A stretch of 64,000 nt of DNA, taken from assembly GCA_022749755.1 (NCBI GenBank), contig CM040445.1:7957182-8021181 (forward strand), in the 5' to 3' direction. Made by a program: the position numbers and the translations under genes. The first letter of the stretch is position 1; every line of letters begins with the position of its first letter. This stretch comes from Azadirachta indica. Taxonomy: Eukaryota > Streptophyta > Magnoliopsida > Sapindales > Meliaceae. The notes under the pieces are model-generated. The model had not been told where the DNA came from, searched no databases, and was given only the letters and a program-made list of their open reading frames with translations. Below, one piece after another: positions 39,086 through 51,699 of this stretch.

Positions 39086-42000
39086 ATCAAATTACATTTT
39101 ATGAGTACGTTTTTCATTGTTTGTATATACATTGTATCCAACTATTAGAATTATATGTAAATATTCCAACCAACCCGAAACTTAAATGAATATTGTACAA
39201 ACATTTTATAGTCATTTTTTATTTTTTTTAAAAAAATTGGATAGAGACATTAATATTTATTGATTTTGTAACATTAAACTAATAATTTTTTTTTGTAAAA
39301 AATAGAATAAAAGTTGAACTAATAATTATTTTCTAACATGAAATTTATAATTATTTTATATAAGACTAATAAATAAAATTTTTCTTCCATTTAAATATTA
39401 ATTTATAAACCCAAATCAATTTATAAAAATTAATAAGAAAATATTTTTTTTTTGTAACTTAAACTAATTTTGTACAAAATTACATGAAAATTAAGATAAT
39501 AATTATTTTTGTAACAATAAAAAATAAAATATAAATTTATAAACTAAAATTAATTAATAAAAGTTATAAAGAAAATATATATTTTTGTAACATTAAACTA
39601 ACAACAATATGGTAAAAATATTTGCATAAAAATAAAAAAAAATAATTATTATTTTATAATATTAAAAAAATTTACAAACTCGAATTGATTTATAAAATAT
39701 AATTATAAAGAAAAAAAATATGTATGATAATATTATATTTAGAGAGTATGTATCTTATAATTTATATACAAAATCTTAAATATAAGTTTAGCCTACTAAT
39801 CGACCTGCACTCTAATGTTTGAATCTTAGTAATGCAATTTCTTTTATTAGATTTTGATTCAGATTCGTTACATTTGGGTCAAAATTCGGATCTATAAAGT
39901 AAAATAATAAATTAATTAAAAAATCTGTTAAACTTAACGACAGTAGAGGAATTTTGGAGTACTTTAATCTATTAAAGAAACACTGATTTAAATGAGCATA
40001 TAATAGTGGGTAATGATAATTTTTCCTTCTAAACAATATATAATTCTTAAAAACAATTTAAATTATATTGTCGTCTTATCTATTTTTATTGATATATTTA
40101 AATATTAATTTAAAGTAATCAACATCATCCAAAGATTTACTTTTGATTAACCTAAAACTTCCAAAAAAAAATTTTCAATAAATTACACATTCTTGTTTTT
40201 ATTATTTTTAGTATTTAAGATATTTTTTTATAATTTTTTTATTTAAAGAACAAATTTTTGAAATTATAACAAATATTTTTAAATATTAATAATACTAAAA
40301 TTAATTTTTAAATTGTAAATGAAATATAATCTTAATTAAGCACATTTAGAATCGTCTTTGGAACCATATTAAATAATAAAGTTGTCAAATTAGGTCATCA
40401 ATTAATTCTGATAAAAAATAACCAATGGACAATGTGTCACTTATTTTGTTATTAGAATTTCACAAGTTATTTTTAAAAAAAGTAATGCTAAATATTCTAA
40501 AAATTTATTCTAAAAAATTACAAATAGCATGACAATTAAAATATCATTCATCTATTTATTTGGATGATGAATATTTATAATTTATAAAATTATTTAACAC
40601 GGATTTTAATTATTCACATAATAAGTATTATGTTATTTGAGAAGTAATTTTTTTAATTTCTTATTTACCTTATTAAAATAATATAAAATTCTCATAACAT
40701 CTCATTAATTTAAAAACAACCTTTATAATCTTGCTTATTTAGAAATTTTAATATTTTTAATTTTTTATTGAAGATGATTAATTAAATCTTCTTTTTAAAA
40801 TAGGCTCAATCAACTAATAATAGACAAATTTTCACTCAATTTCAAATTGTAATAAAAAATTTTCTCACTATTAATTCCATTGTCACGATTATTTTCTTTA
40901 TTAATTTACAACTCTAATGGATTTGTTGAAAAATAAAAGATTCATTTATGTAATATATGATTTAAAAAGGTTTGAAGATTTCTGGTAAATAAAAATTAAA
41001 AATTAAAAAAAAAAAACCAATAAATTATACATATAATAAAGTGTAAAGAGTGTATAACTATAATATAATTTTAAATTAAAATTAAAATTAAATTATAAGT
41101 TAAAAAAATGAGATTTCGACAAGAATTCAAAGAAATGACAACAGCCTCATTCATTTTTTAATAGAAATTTGGCGTCCAATTGTCTAACCCGACCAACTTC
41201 AATAATTGGTCCAACCAAGCCTTAGTTAGACTTAATCCATTAATTCACATGGTTCTATTCCTAACACAATGTGGACCAATTTGACAATTTTTTAATACTC
41301 CAATTGACCAATAAATTCAAACCCACATGGGAATAACCAACTTAAAAAATTCCTATAACTTTGTTCTGGAAGATGCCTTAGCCATTGGTCTTATCAAAAC
41401 CAAATTTCAAAACAGTGGGTTCCTCCATTTCCTGTGAGCTGTCTCTGAAAAAATTTTATCCAATCTAATCCCATAGAAAAGAAAATATCCCACAACTCAA
41501 ATGTCGATAAAAGACACCTTCTAGTCTTCTACACTTTTGTCCTCCTCATCATCATCATCATATATTTATATGTATGTATGTATGTACTTATGTATGTAAT
41601 TCCAATCGCCGTAATTAGATAACTTTTGAATTAGAAAAAAATCAGTTATAAACTTCTAAAAAATTATTTTTAAATTCCTAAATAAAAATAAATCTAATAA
41701 TAAAAAAATGTTATCATATACTTTCCGGAGATTTAAAGAACCATCTAAAAAATTTGGGAAAAGAACATTTACTTTTCCGTCATTTTTGTTGATTATTAGT
41801 TGAATATTAATGAAATGATTTTTTTGGTAAAATACGAACAACTTTTTTTTTTTCCTACTTTTGTTTATTTTTATTTACGCCTCTCCCTTGTCCTAGAGCT
41901 AACCATTTGCCTTTTTATATTTGCTCTAAACTATCATCACTAGTGTTGCAATGGTTTTAACAATTTTTTTTTCATCGATCCAACCACCACCAGCCTAAAA

Positions 42001-45000
42001 AATGGCACCAAAACAATTATATCTTCCTCGAATATTCTCTCATCAAACCTTCTCGCAAAATGGAAGCTCCGAAATAAAAACGAAGAAAAAAATTACAAGT
42101 TGAAGCCACTAAAAATAGTGGAATATAATCCGATAATTTAATTGAATTTTTCTCTTGAAGTTGTAGTTAGATGATTGGGTTCTTTGCAGAATATGTGAGA
42201 ATTCAAGTTCTCAAAAAACTATGTTTAACAACAAGTGTTTCAAGCAAAGAACATGGTAATGGCACTTGTTCTTCTCCATCTTCTCGCCTTGACGATATTC
42301 CGGAATCCTGACTAAAGTGATATGCTCTCACATATTCTATAAGTATAATGAGGTGGTATAAATAATAAGTGAAAAAGAAGAAGTTGTCGTAACTATGAAA
42401 ACTAAGTTTTTAAATTTTTAAATTAAGTATTGTGACTATACTAGATTAATTTTATATAAATACTTAAAAATTGCAAGAACAAAAAAATATAAAAAAAAAT
42501 TATAAAAAGAGCAACTAAATTAATTAACAAAAATAAAAACTACTAAATTAAGCTAATAGAGAGAGTATGTGCGAAAATTAATATGAAAATAGTTCTAAAA
42601 TTTTGATTTCACCTAACTTTACCATGTCTCTCATAATTTAAAATTTGCGAAGTTTTCATTTTTAATACACTAATTATAGGTTGTAAACAAGTTTTTTCCC
42701 TCTCTTGAGTACCGAACACAAAATTCTATCTAGTTAGATTAGCTATACGATTCTTAAATCCAACTATTATTAACTTTGAAAAATTAATTCATCTTCTGAT
42801 TCATTAAACCATAAATATTAAAGCAATTATCTAATCATTAATGTTCTTTCAAATGCTCAACACGCTAAATTGAGTTTTTCAAATCTCATAAACAATTTAG
42901 ACTGTGCTTAGTGCCAATTCATTCATATTTAATCTAATAATTTATTATACAATAAATCATTAACATTAAGTGCAAAAAAAATTCAAATGATTAAAATTAA
43001 TAATAATAACAAATTTCTTAATTAGTTAAAACATGGTAAAATTAGGCTACGTAAAAAATCTTTAAATATGGAAAATTTTTCCTAACGTATCAATAATCAT
43101 ACACAAATTCATAATGAAATTTATCATACTTATAATAATTTAACAATAAAAATGAAATAAATTTTAAGATAAAAATGAGGGTTTGAGAAGATAAAATTAG
43201 TAATGAAGGATTTTAACAACCAATCTTTCAAGTTTTCTTTTAAAGGCCTTCAAGTTTGATTGATTCTTTCCCTTCTCTCTCTACAATTTTCTCTCTTTAT
43301 TATTCTCTTTTTTTCTTTTTATAAAAAACTTCTTTTTATTATTGGCTGACCCTTTTTATATAGTGGCTGTTATCTTGAAAATAAGGAAACCTAAGATCAG
43401 CCAAATTTGGCAATCAAAAAACTTATCCAAGGGCTGAAATTCAATTTGGAACGGTCAGTTGCAGCGTGGCCGCACGCCTGGATTGGTGCGGCCGCGCCGT
43501 TACTTCTGTCTAAAATGAAAGCTCATGGCACAAGCATGCCAAGTTTGATGCGATCGCACACCACGTTCTGCCTTTAGGCGCTTTATGAATAGGCGTGGGC
43601 ACGCTATGTACCAAATCAGCGCAATTTCAATTGAATTCTTTAGTCTTTTTTCAATTAAATCCTATGTCTTCAAATATTACATTTCAATCTCTTGAATCTG
43701 TAGTTTTTTTATTTAAGTCCTTAATTTTCTTACATTTTGATCCCAATTTTTTATCACTTATCCTTTCTATCCCCTTTTTTGTGCACTTTAACTAAGATTT
43801 TCTTCATTTTTACACAAAAACAAAGAATTTCATCAAATAACACAATCGCGTGAGAATTTAAATATATATTTAAGTGTAAAAGTAAAAGATACGTGAAAAA
43901 ACTATTCACTTATCACAAAAATTGATGATCAATTTTTCGCTTTACTTCATATTAACTCATTAAAAACTTTACATGAAGACGAGAATATAAACTGTTAAAA
44001 TTTAAATTCAAGTGTTGTGAATTTTGGGAGGTTGGTAACTTGGTAGAGGAGGAGGTTCAGTAATTATATATTTAAGATTTAGTTAACTAACAGTTCAAAA
44101 AGGTAAGTAATAATTTTTCTCAAACTTTCTATCAAGTGATACTTTTTTAAATCTTAGGGGAGGTATAAGATAATATCTCATAAGTGATAATGATAAGTAT
44201 TGTTTTATATTAATAATTAAGTATATATATATTATAATTAAAATATAAATTTATTTATTTTAGTTAGCTGGTATAAAATTACGGTGTAATTATATATCAT
44301 ATAATTGATCAAGTTTAAGATACGTTGAATAAATAGTATTTCATTTATTGAAATAAAAAATGAGAAAAATCATAAATTAGAATAAAAAGTAATTACATTA
44401 TAATTTCTTAAACGTACTTTATATGGTAAAATATGACAGATCTATTTTTTTAATCATTAGCCTACAATTAAACCAATAATCATTATATTCCATATGAAAA
44501 ATTATAACAGATCTAATTATAGTCTTTATTATTTTTGTATCTAATAATTTAACCAATAATCATTCATTTCTCTTATTCTTAGATCTAGAGTTTGATCTGA
44601 AGAAAAAATTTTCATTTCTATCGATAATTACGCTCCTAATATGTAGCATATATAAAAAAAAAAAAAAAGCTTTCGAATATCGTTTACAACAAAATTTAAA
44701 ATGAAAAAACAAAGAATTGAACAAATTTCCAAGCCTCAAAAGCGGTGAAATGATTCAAATATTTGTTTTTTTATTAAAGAAAAAAAAAGCAGACGGCTCT
44801 AATAATGTCAAGAACGGACGGCGTGTTAATTAAATTAATAGGAGATGAGGTGTAATTGTATCAGCTAATAAATCTTATCCACGTTATAATATAATTGAAT
44901 TGACGCGGCAAATCAAACTAAGATAAGACAGTTGTGTAATTGTTAACTGCCAAATTTAGTGTCCGGAAATTTAGAATTAACTTCTAATCCACTCACCGCC

Positions 45001-45280
45001 AACTCACATTGCCCCTTTCAACTTCACATTTTATCCTCAAATCCAGTCAACTTCCTGATCAAAATCACACCCTGGGCCCTGCAAAATTCGGGGTTCATTG
45101 TATTATATTATTATCCAGATCTTCTTTCGACTATATTTGTTTTTGTCCATTAATTAATTATTTTTGGATAATGTTAAATCCAGAATCGTTGATCAGAAGA
45201 CCCCACCTGCCCTTTCTTTCCCATTTTGTGTTCCCCGCAAGCACAGTGATTCAACGATTACTCTTCAGACACCGGTTAAA
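39086..45280. other. Gene-free AT-rich region
   Basis: About 6 kb with no gene. Includes a TGTA microsatellite at ~41570-41590, a GC-rich island at ~43446-43600 (separate entry) and the promoter/leader of the thioredoxin gene near the right end. Short open frames have simple AT-driven composition. Confidence 0.5.
43446..43610. other. GC-rich island, possible solo-LTR fragment
   Basis: A ~160-bp island of high GC in very AT-rich surroundings. It holds a perfect 7-bp hairpin, GGCCGCA (43468-43474) and TGCGGCC (43487-43493), with more GCG/CGC words after it. Flanking CT-rich and TCAATTTGG/TTTCAATTAAATCCT words resemble Gypsy LTRs, but no partner LTR was found. Confidence 0.35.
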
Positions 45281-45471
45281 AAGCACTTTTGATGTTTCAA
45301 GGTTTCACTATATATCTCAAAATATTGATATTTTGTTTCAAAAATCTTCATTTATCAACAGTTTTGATTGAAGATACCGGTTCAGGATCCAAAAGGAGAA
45401 GTGGGTTGTTGTTGGTTTTGGTTGTTTCGTGCTATAAGATTTGGAAAAGGTCTTTCTGGTTTCTTACAACC

Positions 45472-46603
45472 ATGGCCTGTTCATTGAGAAGTGGTGTCTC
45501 TGTTTCTGGGTTCAATGAGTCTCTGTGTGACTCAAAAAGCAAAGGGCTTGTTGGTTTTTGCTCCTCTTCTGGTTCTTCTCAAGTTGGACGATCAAAATCC
45601 AAATGTTTACCTTCATTGAGTACTGATTTCCAGGGCCAACCAGTAGTTGTACCAGATCAGAAAAGTTTAAGAGAAAAGTTTACTTTCTCTGTTCATGTAT
45701 GTAAATCATTTTCCTTTCAATCTTTTTACCCTTCATGGTACCGCGGAAAAGAAAGATTTTTGTCTCATGAATAGTTGGGGTTTAGAATTCTTTTGTTGAA
45801 TATCAATCTGGTTTCAGGCTCAAGCATCAGTCTTTGTTAGTAGATCTCTGAGATGGTGGGAAAAGACCCTTAAAGCAAACATGATTGAGATCCATTCAGC
45901 CCAGGAACTTGTTGATGCCTTGCTAAATGGTGGTGATAGATTAATTGTAGTTGACTTCTATTCCCCTGGTTGTGGTGGTTGCAGAGCTCTACATCCCAAG
46001 GTAACAAAAACTTCATTCTACTCTTAAAACAAATCAAATTGTCTGACTGTAAATTTGCTTAACATAATCTCTTCCTCTTTTTATCAGATCTGTCAGCTAG
46101 CTGAATTGAATCCCAATGCAATTTTTCTAAAAGTTAACTATGAAGAACTCAAAACCATGTGTCACAATCTCCACATTCATGTGCTACCATTTTTCAAGTT
46201 GTATAGAGGAGCCGAGGGACATCTTTGTAGCTTTAGTTGCACTAATGCAACTGTAAGTTTCATTCCAATCAATTTTGAGTTCTTAACTTGTCTTTATAGC
46301 GATAAATAATCCATTTCTTAACATAAAGTTGTTGTTGCATTGCAGATCAAAAAGTTCAAAGATGCACTAGCAAGGCATGGAACTGATAGATGTAGTCTTG
46401 GGCCAGCAAAAGGCTTAGACGAGTCACAATTACTTAAACTAGCATCAATGGGGGAGTTATCCCACCATTTACCCTTATCATCTACCCAGCAAGAAAAGGA
46501 TCTGGTTATGAAAGGCATTGAAACTGATTTATCTACCATTTTGAGCAAAGCAACACCCCAAGGTAACCAGTTGGAACTTGGAAAAGAGAAAGCTTTGCTA
46601 TAG
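45472..46603 (+). CDS. ACHT4: Thioredoxin-like 1, chloroplastic (atypical Cys/His-rich thioredoxin, ACHT4-like)
   Basis: Chloroplast redox protein; ACHT members exchange electrons with 2-Cys peroxiredoxin and, for ACHT4, oxidise ADP-glucose pyrophosphorylase. Four exons: 45472-45696, 45818-46000, 46088-46252, 46346-46603, all phase 0 with GT-AG introns, total 276 residues. Residues 1-75 are Ser-rich and basic, a good transit peptide. The mature part has the WWEK segment at 88-91, the thioredoxin fold with VVDFYSPGCGGC (active site Cys127-Gly-Gly-Cys130 in place of WCGPC) and cis-Pro170 in HVLPFF. A conserved tail (IKKFKDALARHGTDRCSLGP) follows, then a variable C terminus. The Pro-Gly-CGGC motif favours the thioredoxin-like 1 (ACHT4/5) branch over ACHT1/2, which carry other residues. 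The frame is open upstream to 45289, but ATG 45472 begins the transit peptide typical of the family. Confidence 0.92.
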
Positions 46604-47215
46604 CAGTATCAGTAATATGATACCAGAGTTTTTTTACTTTCTTTTTTTTTTTTTTTTTTTTTTGGGTTTCTTTTTAAGGGTTGGTAAACTGTACATATGG
46701 AAATTCAATTGGTTTTTCCCTAAGGAGCTTGAGCGATTGATTGATTTTTGGTATGGATATTATGATATTGTTTTGCAATTCATTTGAGATTATTGTTATA
46801 ATCCAAGGAAGATTAAAGTTGCTATTACATACATATATTTTACACCCTATGTGTTGCTTGATTCATTAGGATGATTTGGTATTTGCCTGTGGTTTTGGAA
46901 TCTAAATTGTGGGGTGGAAGCCAATAAGCTTTTGACCAAAATTGAAATTTTCAATTCTTCTCTCTGATTAGGTCAAAGTTGATAATTTCAATGAGTTAGG
47001 AACAGAGTGACACTATAATTTCCCAATACGAAAAATTCATTGTAAACATTATTTTTAAATAAAATGTTTTTCACTAGGGGTTTGGAGAAATGAATGATGG
47101 ATTTGGTTCGATTCAGTTTATAAATTTATAATTTGGTTTGGTGATTAATTAAAAATTAAAAGAAATTAAATTAAAAATCTATATTATGATCAATTTAATC
47201 GTAGTTGATGATCTC
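46604..47215. other. 3' flank of the thioredoxin gene and AT-rich spacer
   Basis: Contains a poly-T tract at ~46642-46663 and the 3' UTR. No further gene seen. Confidence 0.4.
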
Positions 47216-47218
47216 TAA

Positions 47219-47410
47219 GGGCCCGTTTGATTCATGTTCTAAAAATTATTTTTAAAAATTTGAATACAATTAAAAAATTTGAGCCGTATTTAATTTAAAA
47301 ACTATTTTCAAAATTTTTAAAACAAACCCATATATATATTTTTTTAATTCTTTGTATTTTTACTTTTAAAAACAAAAAATCATATTCAAAAACTAAATCA
47401 AACAGAACCC
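47219..47410. mobile_element. Tourist-like (PIF/Harbinger) MITE, 192 bp
   Basis: Left end GGGCCCGTTTGATTCATGTT and right end read inward GGGTTCTGTTTGATTTAGTT form terminal inverted repeats, flanked by TAA on both sides (47216-47218 and 47411-47413). The GGGCC(Y)GTTTG terminus and TWA duplication are the hallmark of Tourist MITEs. Confidence 0.75.
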
Positions 47411-47413
47411 TAA

Positions 47414-49530
47414 ACTTTCTAGATCTTTTATCCTCTCAACTTGCTTTGTATACTTTGTTATGATTCATCACAACGATCTCTCCATTTCTTCATTTTACAC
47501 AAAGGTCACCCAATGACAAGTATATGCAATTAATTACACCTCTCTTTCATACTAAATTTCTTTCACACTCTTCTACGCTCTGATAATGATATTTGAAATA
47601 ATAGTTGACAACACGTCATCAATACAATCTCTAATCCAAAAATACTTTATTCTTTTATGTTTTATGTTTATCCTACAATTATTTTTTTGAGTACGTTTTA
47701 TCAATACTATTAATTTGAATTTTTTACATTAAAAAAAATAATAATTTTATATTTTTTTAAATTTATTATGCTGTTATAATATCCATAAAATTTGTGAAGA
47801 CCATCGTTACTACATGAAGACCAATCTAGAGTTTATCGCCCTGGATTTCTATGGCATAAACGACATGTCTTGTATCCTTGATGTTGAAGCCAAAGACATT
47901 GGAAGCACAATAAAGCCAAGAAAGATTGCATCTTCGTAGGACTGCGCTAAAGCAGTGATCTTCCACCACCATCATCCCATTATTTTTAACTTGATCCACT
48001 AATTTATTGAAATATATTAAATATATCATTAATTTATTAAAAATTATCACTCCATTTCCATTTAATTGTGGCTTTTCATTAACACTAACTAGTTACGGGT
48101 AAAATATATATTTTATCATTTTTCTAATCTTTTTCTTATTTACGATAAATTTAGTTTTTTTAAAAAAAAAAAATTGACCTTGTGTGATCATGCCAAGGCT
48201 GCCTTGGCCTCGCAAGGCAATACAATGGTTGCCTTGGCTGCACCACAATCTCGCCACTACCATCATCATATTTTAGATCTAGAGTTTATTATTTTTATTA
48301 AAGTAAGAGAAAAATAATTATTTTATTTAGAAATGGCAACATAAGCAAGTCGGCCTAAGTCCAACGCGACCTATCCTGTGAATAGTATCAACCTAATATA
48401 ATATGACACTATTTATAAGCTGGGTTGAGAAAACAAGTCAATATGTCGCGTGCACAGTAATCGTGTCGTGTTAGGCTATGCCAATACTATTCATTGGCTG
48501 GGTCGTGATGGGCTGCTCCACCATCTAAACCTATTGTTCAGCCTATAAACAATAACAGTGACCTAATCAATAATTGATTATTGTTTAGTATTAACACAAC
48601 CCACGGCATAGTTACTGTACGTATACCATGCCAGCTCGACATGTTAGAAGATAAGTTCAGCATGGCCTATAAGCTTATATGGGCTGTACAAAGCTTTTGA
48701 ATAGTATTAAACTTGAATAGTGATAATAAACATTGAACCAATATTAATACTAAATTATTGTTATTAATATATTTTGTTTTACATTTTAAAGATTGAAAAT
48801 TAATTTAAATCACTAAAATTTTATTGCATCATAAATAATTTGTTAAATTAAAAATTTATATAACTTTTGTTAATCAAAATTGAATGAGTAATTAAATTTT
48901 ATTTTAATAATTTTATAATTGCAATTTTATTATTTAAAATTAATTTTATTAACAAATAAAACTTAACTTCCAAATTAAATTAGGGGAGAAATTGGTGTTT
49001 TCCCCTATTTAAATATCTTCTTTTGTATTTCATAACCTTATTTTTAAATTAAAGTAGCATTATATTTAGATTCCTAAATATCAATATCTTTCTATCCTCA
49101 TTTCTTTTTAAACATATACAAATATCAAGAAAACATAGTGAAGAGAAATTATAATGTGTTTTTACATATGAAATAGTTACGTACAATGCAACATAATGAT
49201 TTGATTATGACTTTATTGGAACTAAATATTTGGGTTGACTTGAGATCATTAGATCTCTAAATGATTATTCTCATTTTGTAAAAAGAGATTACTTTTGTAC
49301 ACAGCTTCTAAAATCAATCAACAGTGAGTTTTGTTGGTTTGATGTTGACGGAGATATTGATCCACTATTTAAGGTAATGTTTTTGTGAGAATTGTAATAA
49401 TATCTTTGGTCCTTATCCTTTTGATTATTGCTTTACCACTTCTTGCTTAAGATATCAGCTGTCTACTTTGTTGAAAGTTAGATTTCAACGATGGTTCTTG
49501 AACGAGTTTTACTGTTGCTGACTGTTAGTT
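47414..49530. other. Gene-free region with unassigned fragments
   Basis: A minus-strand open segment at 47826-48050 (74 residues, with RRCNLSWLYCASNVFGFN and RHVVYAIEIQG) is less AT-rich than its surroundings and may be a gene relic, but I do not recognise it. At ~48180-48240 GCCTTGG/CCAAGGC words recur as small hairpins. At 48340-48680 there is a moderately GC-rich, repeat-like stretch with CGTGTCGTG words, probably a mobile-element fragment. Confidence 0.4.
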
Positions 49531-49635
49531 GCTGACTTCTTGTTGCTTGTTTTATTTCTTGTCAATTTGTTGCTGACTTGCTGTTGCTTGCTTTATTTCT
49601 TGTCAATTTGTTGCTGACTTGCTGTTGCTTGTTTT
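49531..49635. repeat. 41-bp tandem repeat, about 2.6 copies
   Basis: The unit beginning GCTGACTTGCTGTTGCTTG and ending TCAATTTGTT starts at 49531, 49572 and 49613; copies differ at one or two positions. A related GTTGCTGACTGTTAG lies just upstream at ~49514. Confidence 0.85.
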
Positions 49636-49919
49636 GGGAATGCTTAGTTGTTGGTTGTTTTGTTTTTGCAATTCCGAAGAGGTAAGGGATTAAGTATATT
49701 TAATTTCCTTATGTATTTAATTTTCTTCATTAATTATTGTTGCTTGTATTTTACTGTAAAAATTAATTAATTGACTCATTAATTTAATTAATTATATTAT
49801 ATCATGTTATATTATATGTCAAAATTATTTTCTTTACAAGTAATGAATTAATTAACCTATTAATTTAACATTAAACTTTTGAGCTTGATATTTCAAAACC
49901 ATATTTTACCCCCAACAAT

Positions 49920-50960
49920 CAAAATTTAGTTGTTAAATGTTAATAATTTTTTGTTGTTTTACATATTTACCCTTAACCAAATTAAATTTGTATTGGGTCT
50001 AAAATGTAAGCCAGCCAAACTTAATTTTTTAAAGAAAAAAAAATGATATTTTAAAAGTATGGGAGCTTGAACCTTGGACTTAGATTCAAAAATTTAATTT
50101 TTACCACTAAACTAACTTATTAATAAAATATATAGCACCATGTTATATATTATATATATTAAATGGATGATTAAATAAATAATGATTTCAAAACCTTAAC
50201 AATAATAAAAATTAAATTATTTAATATAAATAAATTTAATGAAAAAGAAATTATATATATTTAATTTTTGTAAAAACTAATGCAAAAATTATAAAAAATA
50301 AAGAATTTTTTATTAATACTATAATTGATTTTAATTTTTAAATATTTTAGAATAATTATTGAATAATTTGTTTTCATATTATAATAATTTACAAAATAAT
50401 CTTATTCATTATAAACTTTTATAAAATATTGTATTCAATTTTTAAAAATTTAGATTTTATGCCTTTTCTTTTTATTTGATTTTATTGTAAAAATTTAAAA
50501 AATGATAATATATATAATTTTTTATATTCTGACTTTATTTTTTTAATTGTTACTAATTTTTTAATTTGAAATTACTTTTCATTAAATAATTCTATTCAAA
50601 ATTTTTGTTTTTGGTTTTTGAAATTGATATTTATTTAATTATCTATTTAATATATCCTCACAATAAATAATATAGTGTACATAATTAATGGTTATTATTG
50701 ATTTAGTTTAATGGTTGAAATTTAAATTTTTTAATATTAAGGTCTAAGGTCCAAACTTCCATAACCACAAATAATTTATTTTCCTTTTTGAAAACATAGA
50801 GTTAGGCCAAGTTATGGTTTAAGCCCTTTGCTCCTAAAGGTAATAAAGAAATTTGCCTTCAAAAAGCGAAATGTTAGTGTCAAAGTGATAAAAATGGGAT
50901 AAAATGTAATTTTAAAATATTAAGGAGGTAAGTGGTAAAAACATTAAAAATTAGGGGATG
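49920..50960. repeat. Diverged inverted-repeat element, ~1 kb
   Basis: The left landmark GGAGCTTGAACCTTGGACTT (~50061) mirrors AAGGTCTAAGGTCCAAACTT near 50740, and TTACCACTAAACTAACTTA mirrors TGATTTAGTTTAATGGT. The outer GGGTCTAAAATGTAAGCC mirrors GGCCAAGTTATGGTTTAAGCC. The interior is AT-rich without coding capacity. Ends are approximate. Confidence 0.5.
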
Positions 50961-51304
50961 CTAGTATTTTCCTTTTAAATAACAACTAATATAAAAGTGT
51001 ATTTTTAAAGAATGGTTCTGTGCTCCTCTAATGCTTGCATTGGCTTTACAAACTTTGTATCACAATAATAAAAGAAAAAACTAAAAATTTAATAATTTAT
51101 AAAAATAGTATATTAAATAATTCATTATAATAATTGACTTAATTATTTCATAAAATTTTGCCTCATACACACATACTTTTTCATATGACTGATCACCGAA
51201 AAGTTAAAATATTTTGAATTAAAATGCATATGTCAGTGGTAATATTAACTCTTTGCCCATTTTACGGAAAATATGCTCTTCAATATAGCTTTCTCTACTA
51301 CATA

Positions 51305-51620
51305 TAATTGAAGCATCTCTCTTACAACCGTTCCTCAAATGAAATATCAAACTTTGGACAAACAATTTTATAAAACTCTCGGAACCCCTCAACGTCCATA
51401 AAACTAGAAGGCAACTTATCTATAGCAATTATCTTGACCAATGCCTTTTTACATGCATTTTTGTTAAATCCTATAGGCACCAAAGTAGTAGTAGCATCTT
51501 TACCACCATCACAATCATCTTACTTTTCACAAATGTTAACACAGTTTGCTGCTTATCTACCATGCTATTTTACATGCATTGCATCTATTCAGATACTTAT
51601 GCAAACCAAAAGTTCTAATA
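51305..51620 (-). pseudogene. hAT-family transposase (RICESLEEPER-like) relic
   Basis: Read on the minus strand, this fragment encodes ACKKALVKIIAIDKLPSSF followed by MDVEGFREFYKIVCPKF and DISFEER. That is the region after the BED zinc finger of plant hAT transposases (usual form: a basic A-R-K-A-L start, IIxDELPF, VEGEGFREF, xPRFxIPSR). An upstream part (KQQTVLTFV) is in another frame, so at least one frameshift is present; a stop follows soon after the EER. No BED finger or dimerisation domain was found nearby. A fossil only. Confidence 0.6.
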
Positions 51621-51699
51621 ATGTTGCTTTCATAAGTAAAATCTTTATAAAATTAATGACACTTATTTCTTTTTCCTCCTGACAACTTGGTGAAAGATT

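Noticed and set aside
45289..45471. Upstream start for the thioredoxin
   Set aside because: The added 61 residues are hydrophobic and AT-driven; the transit peptide begins at 45472.
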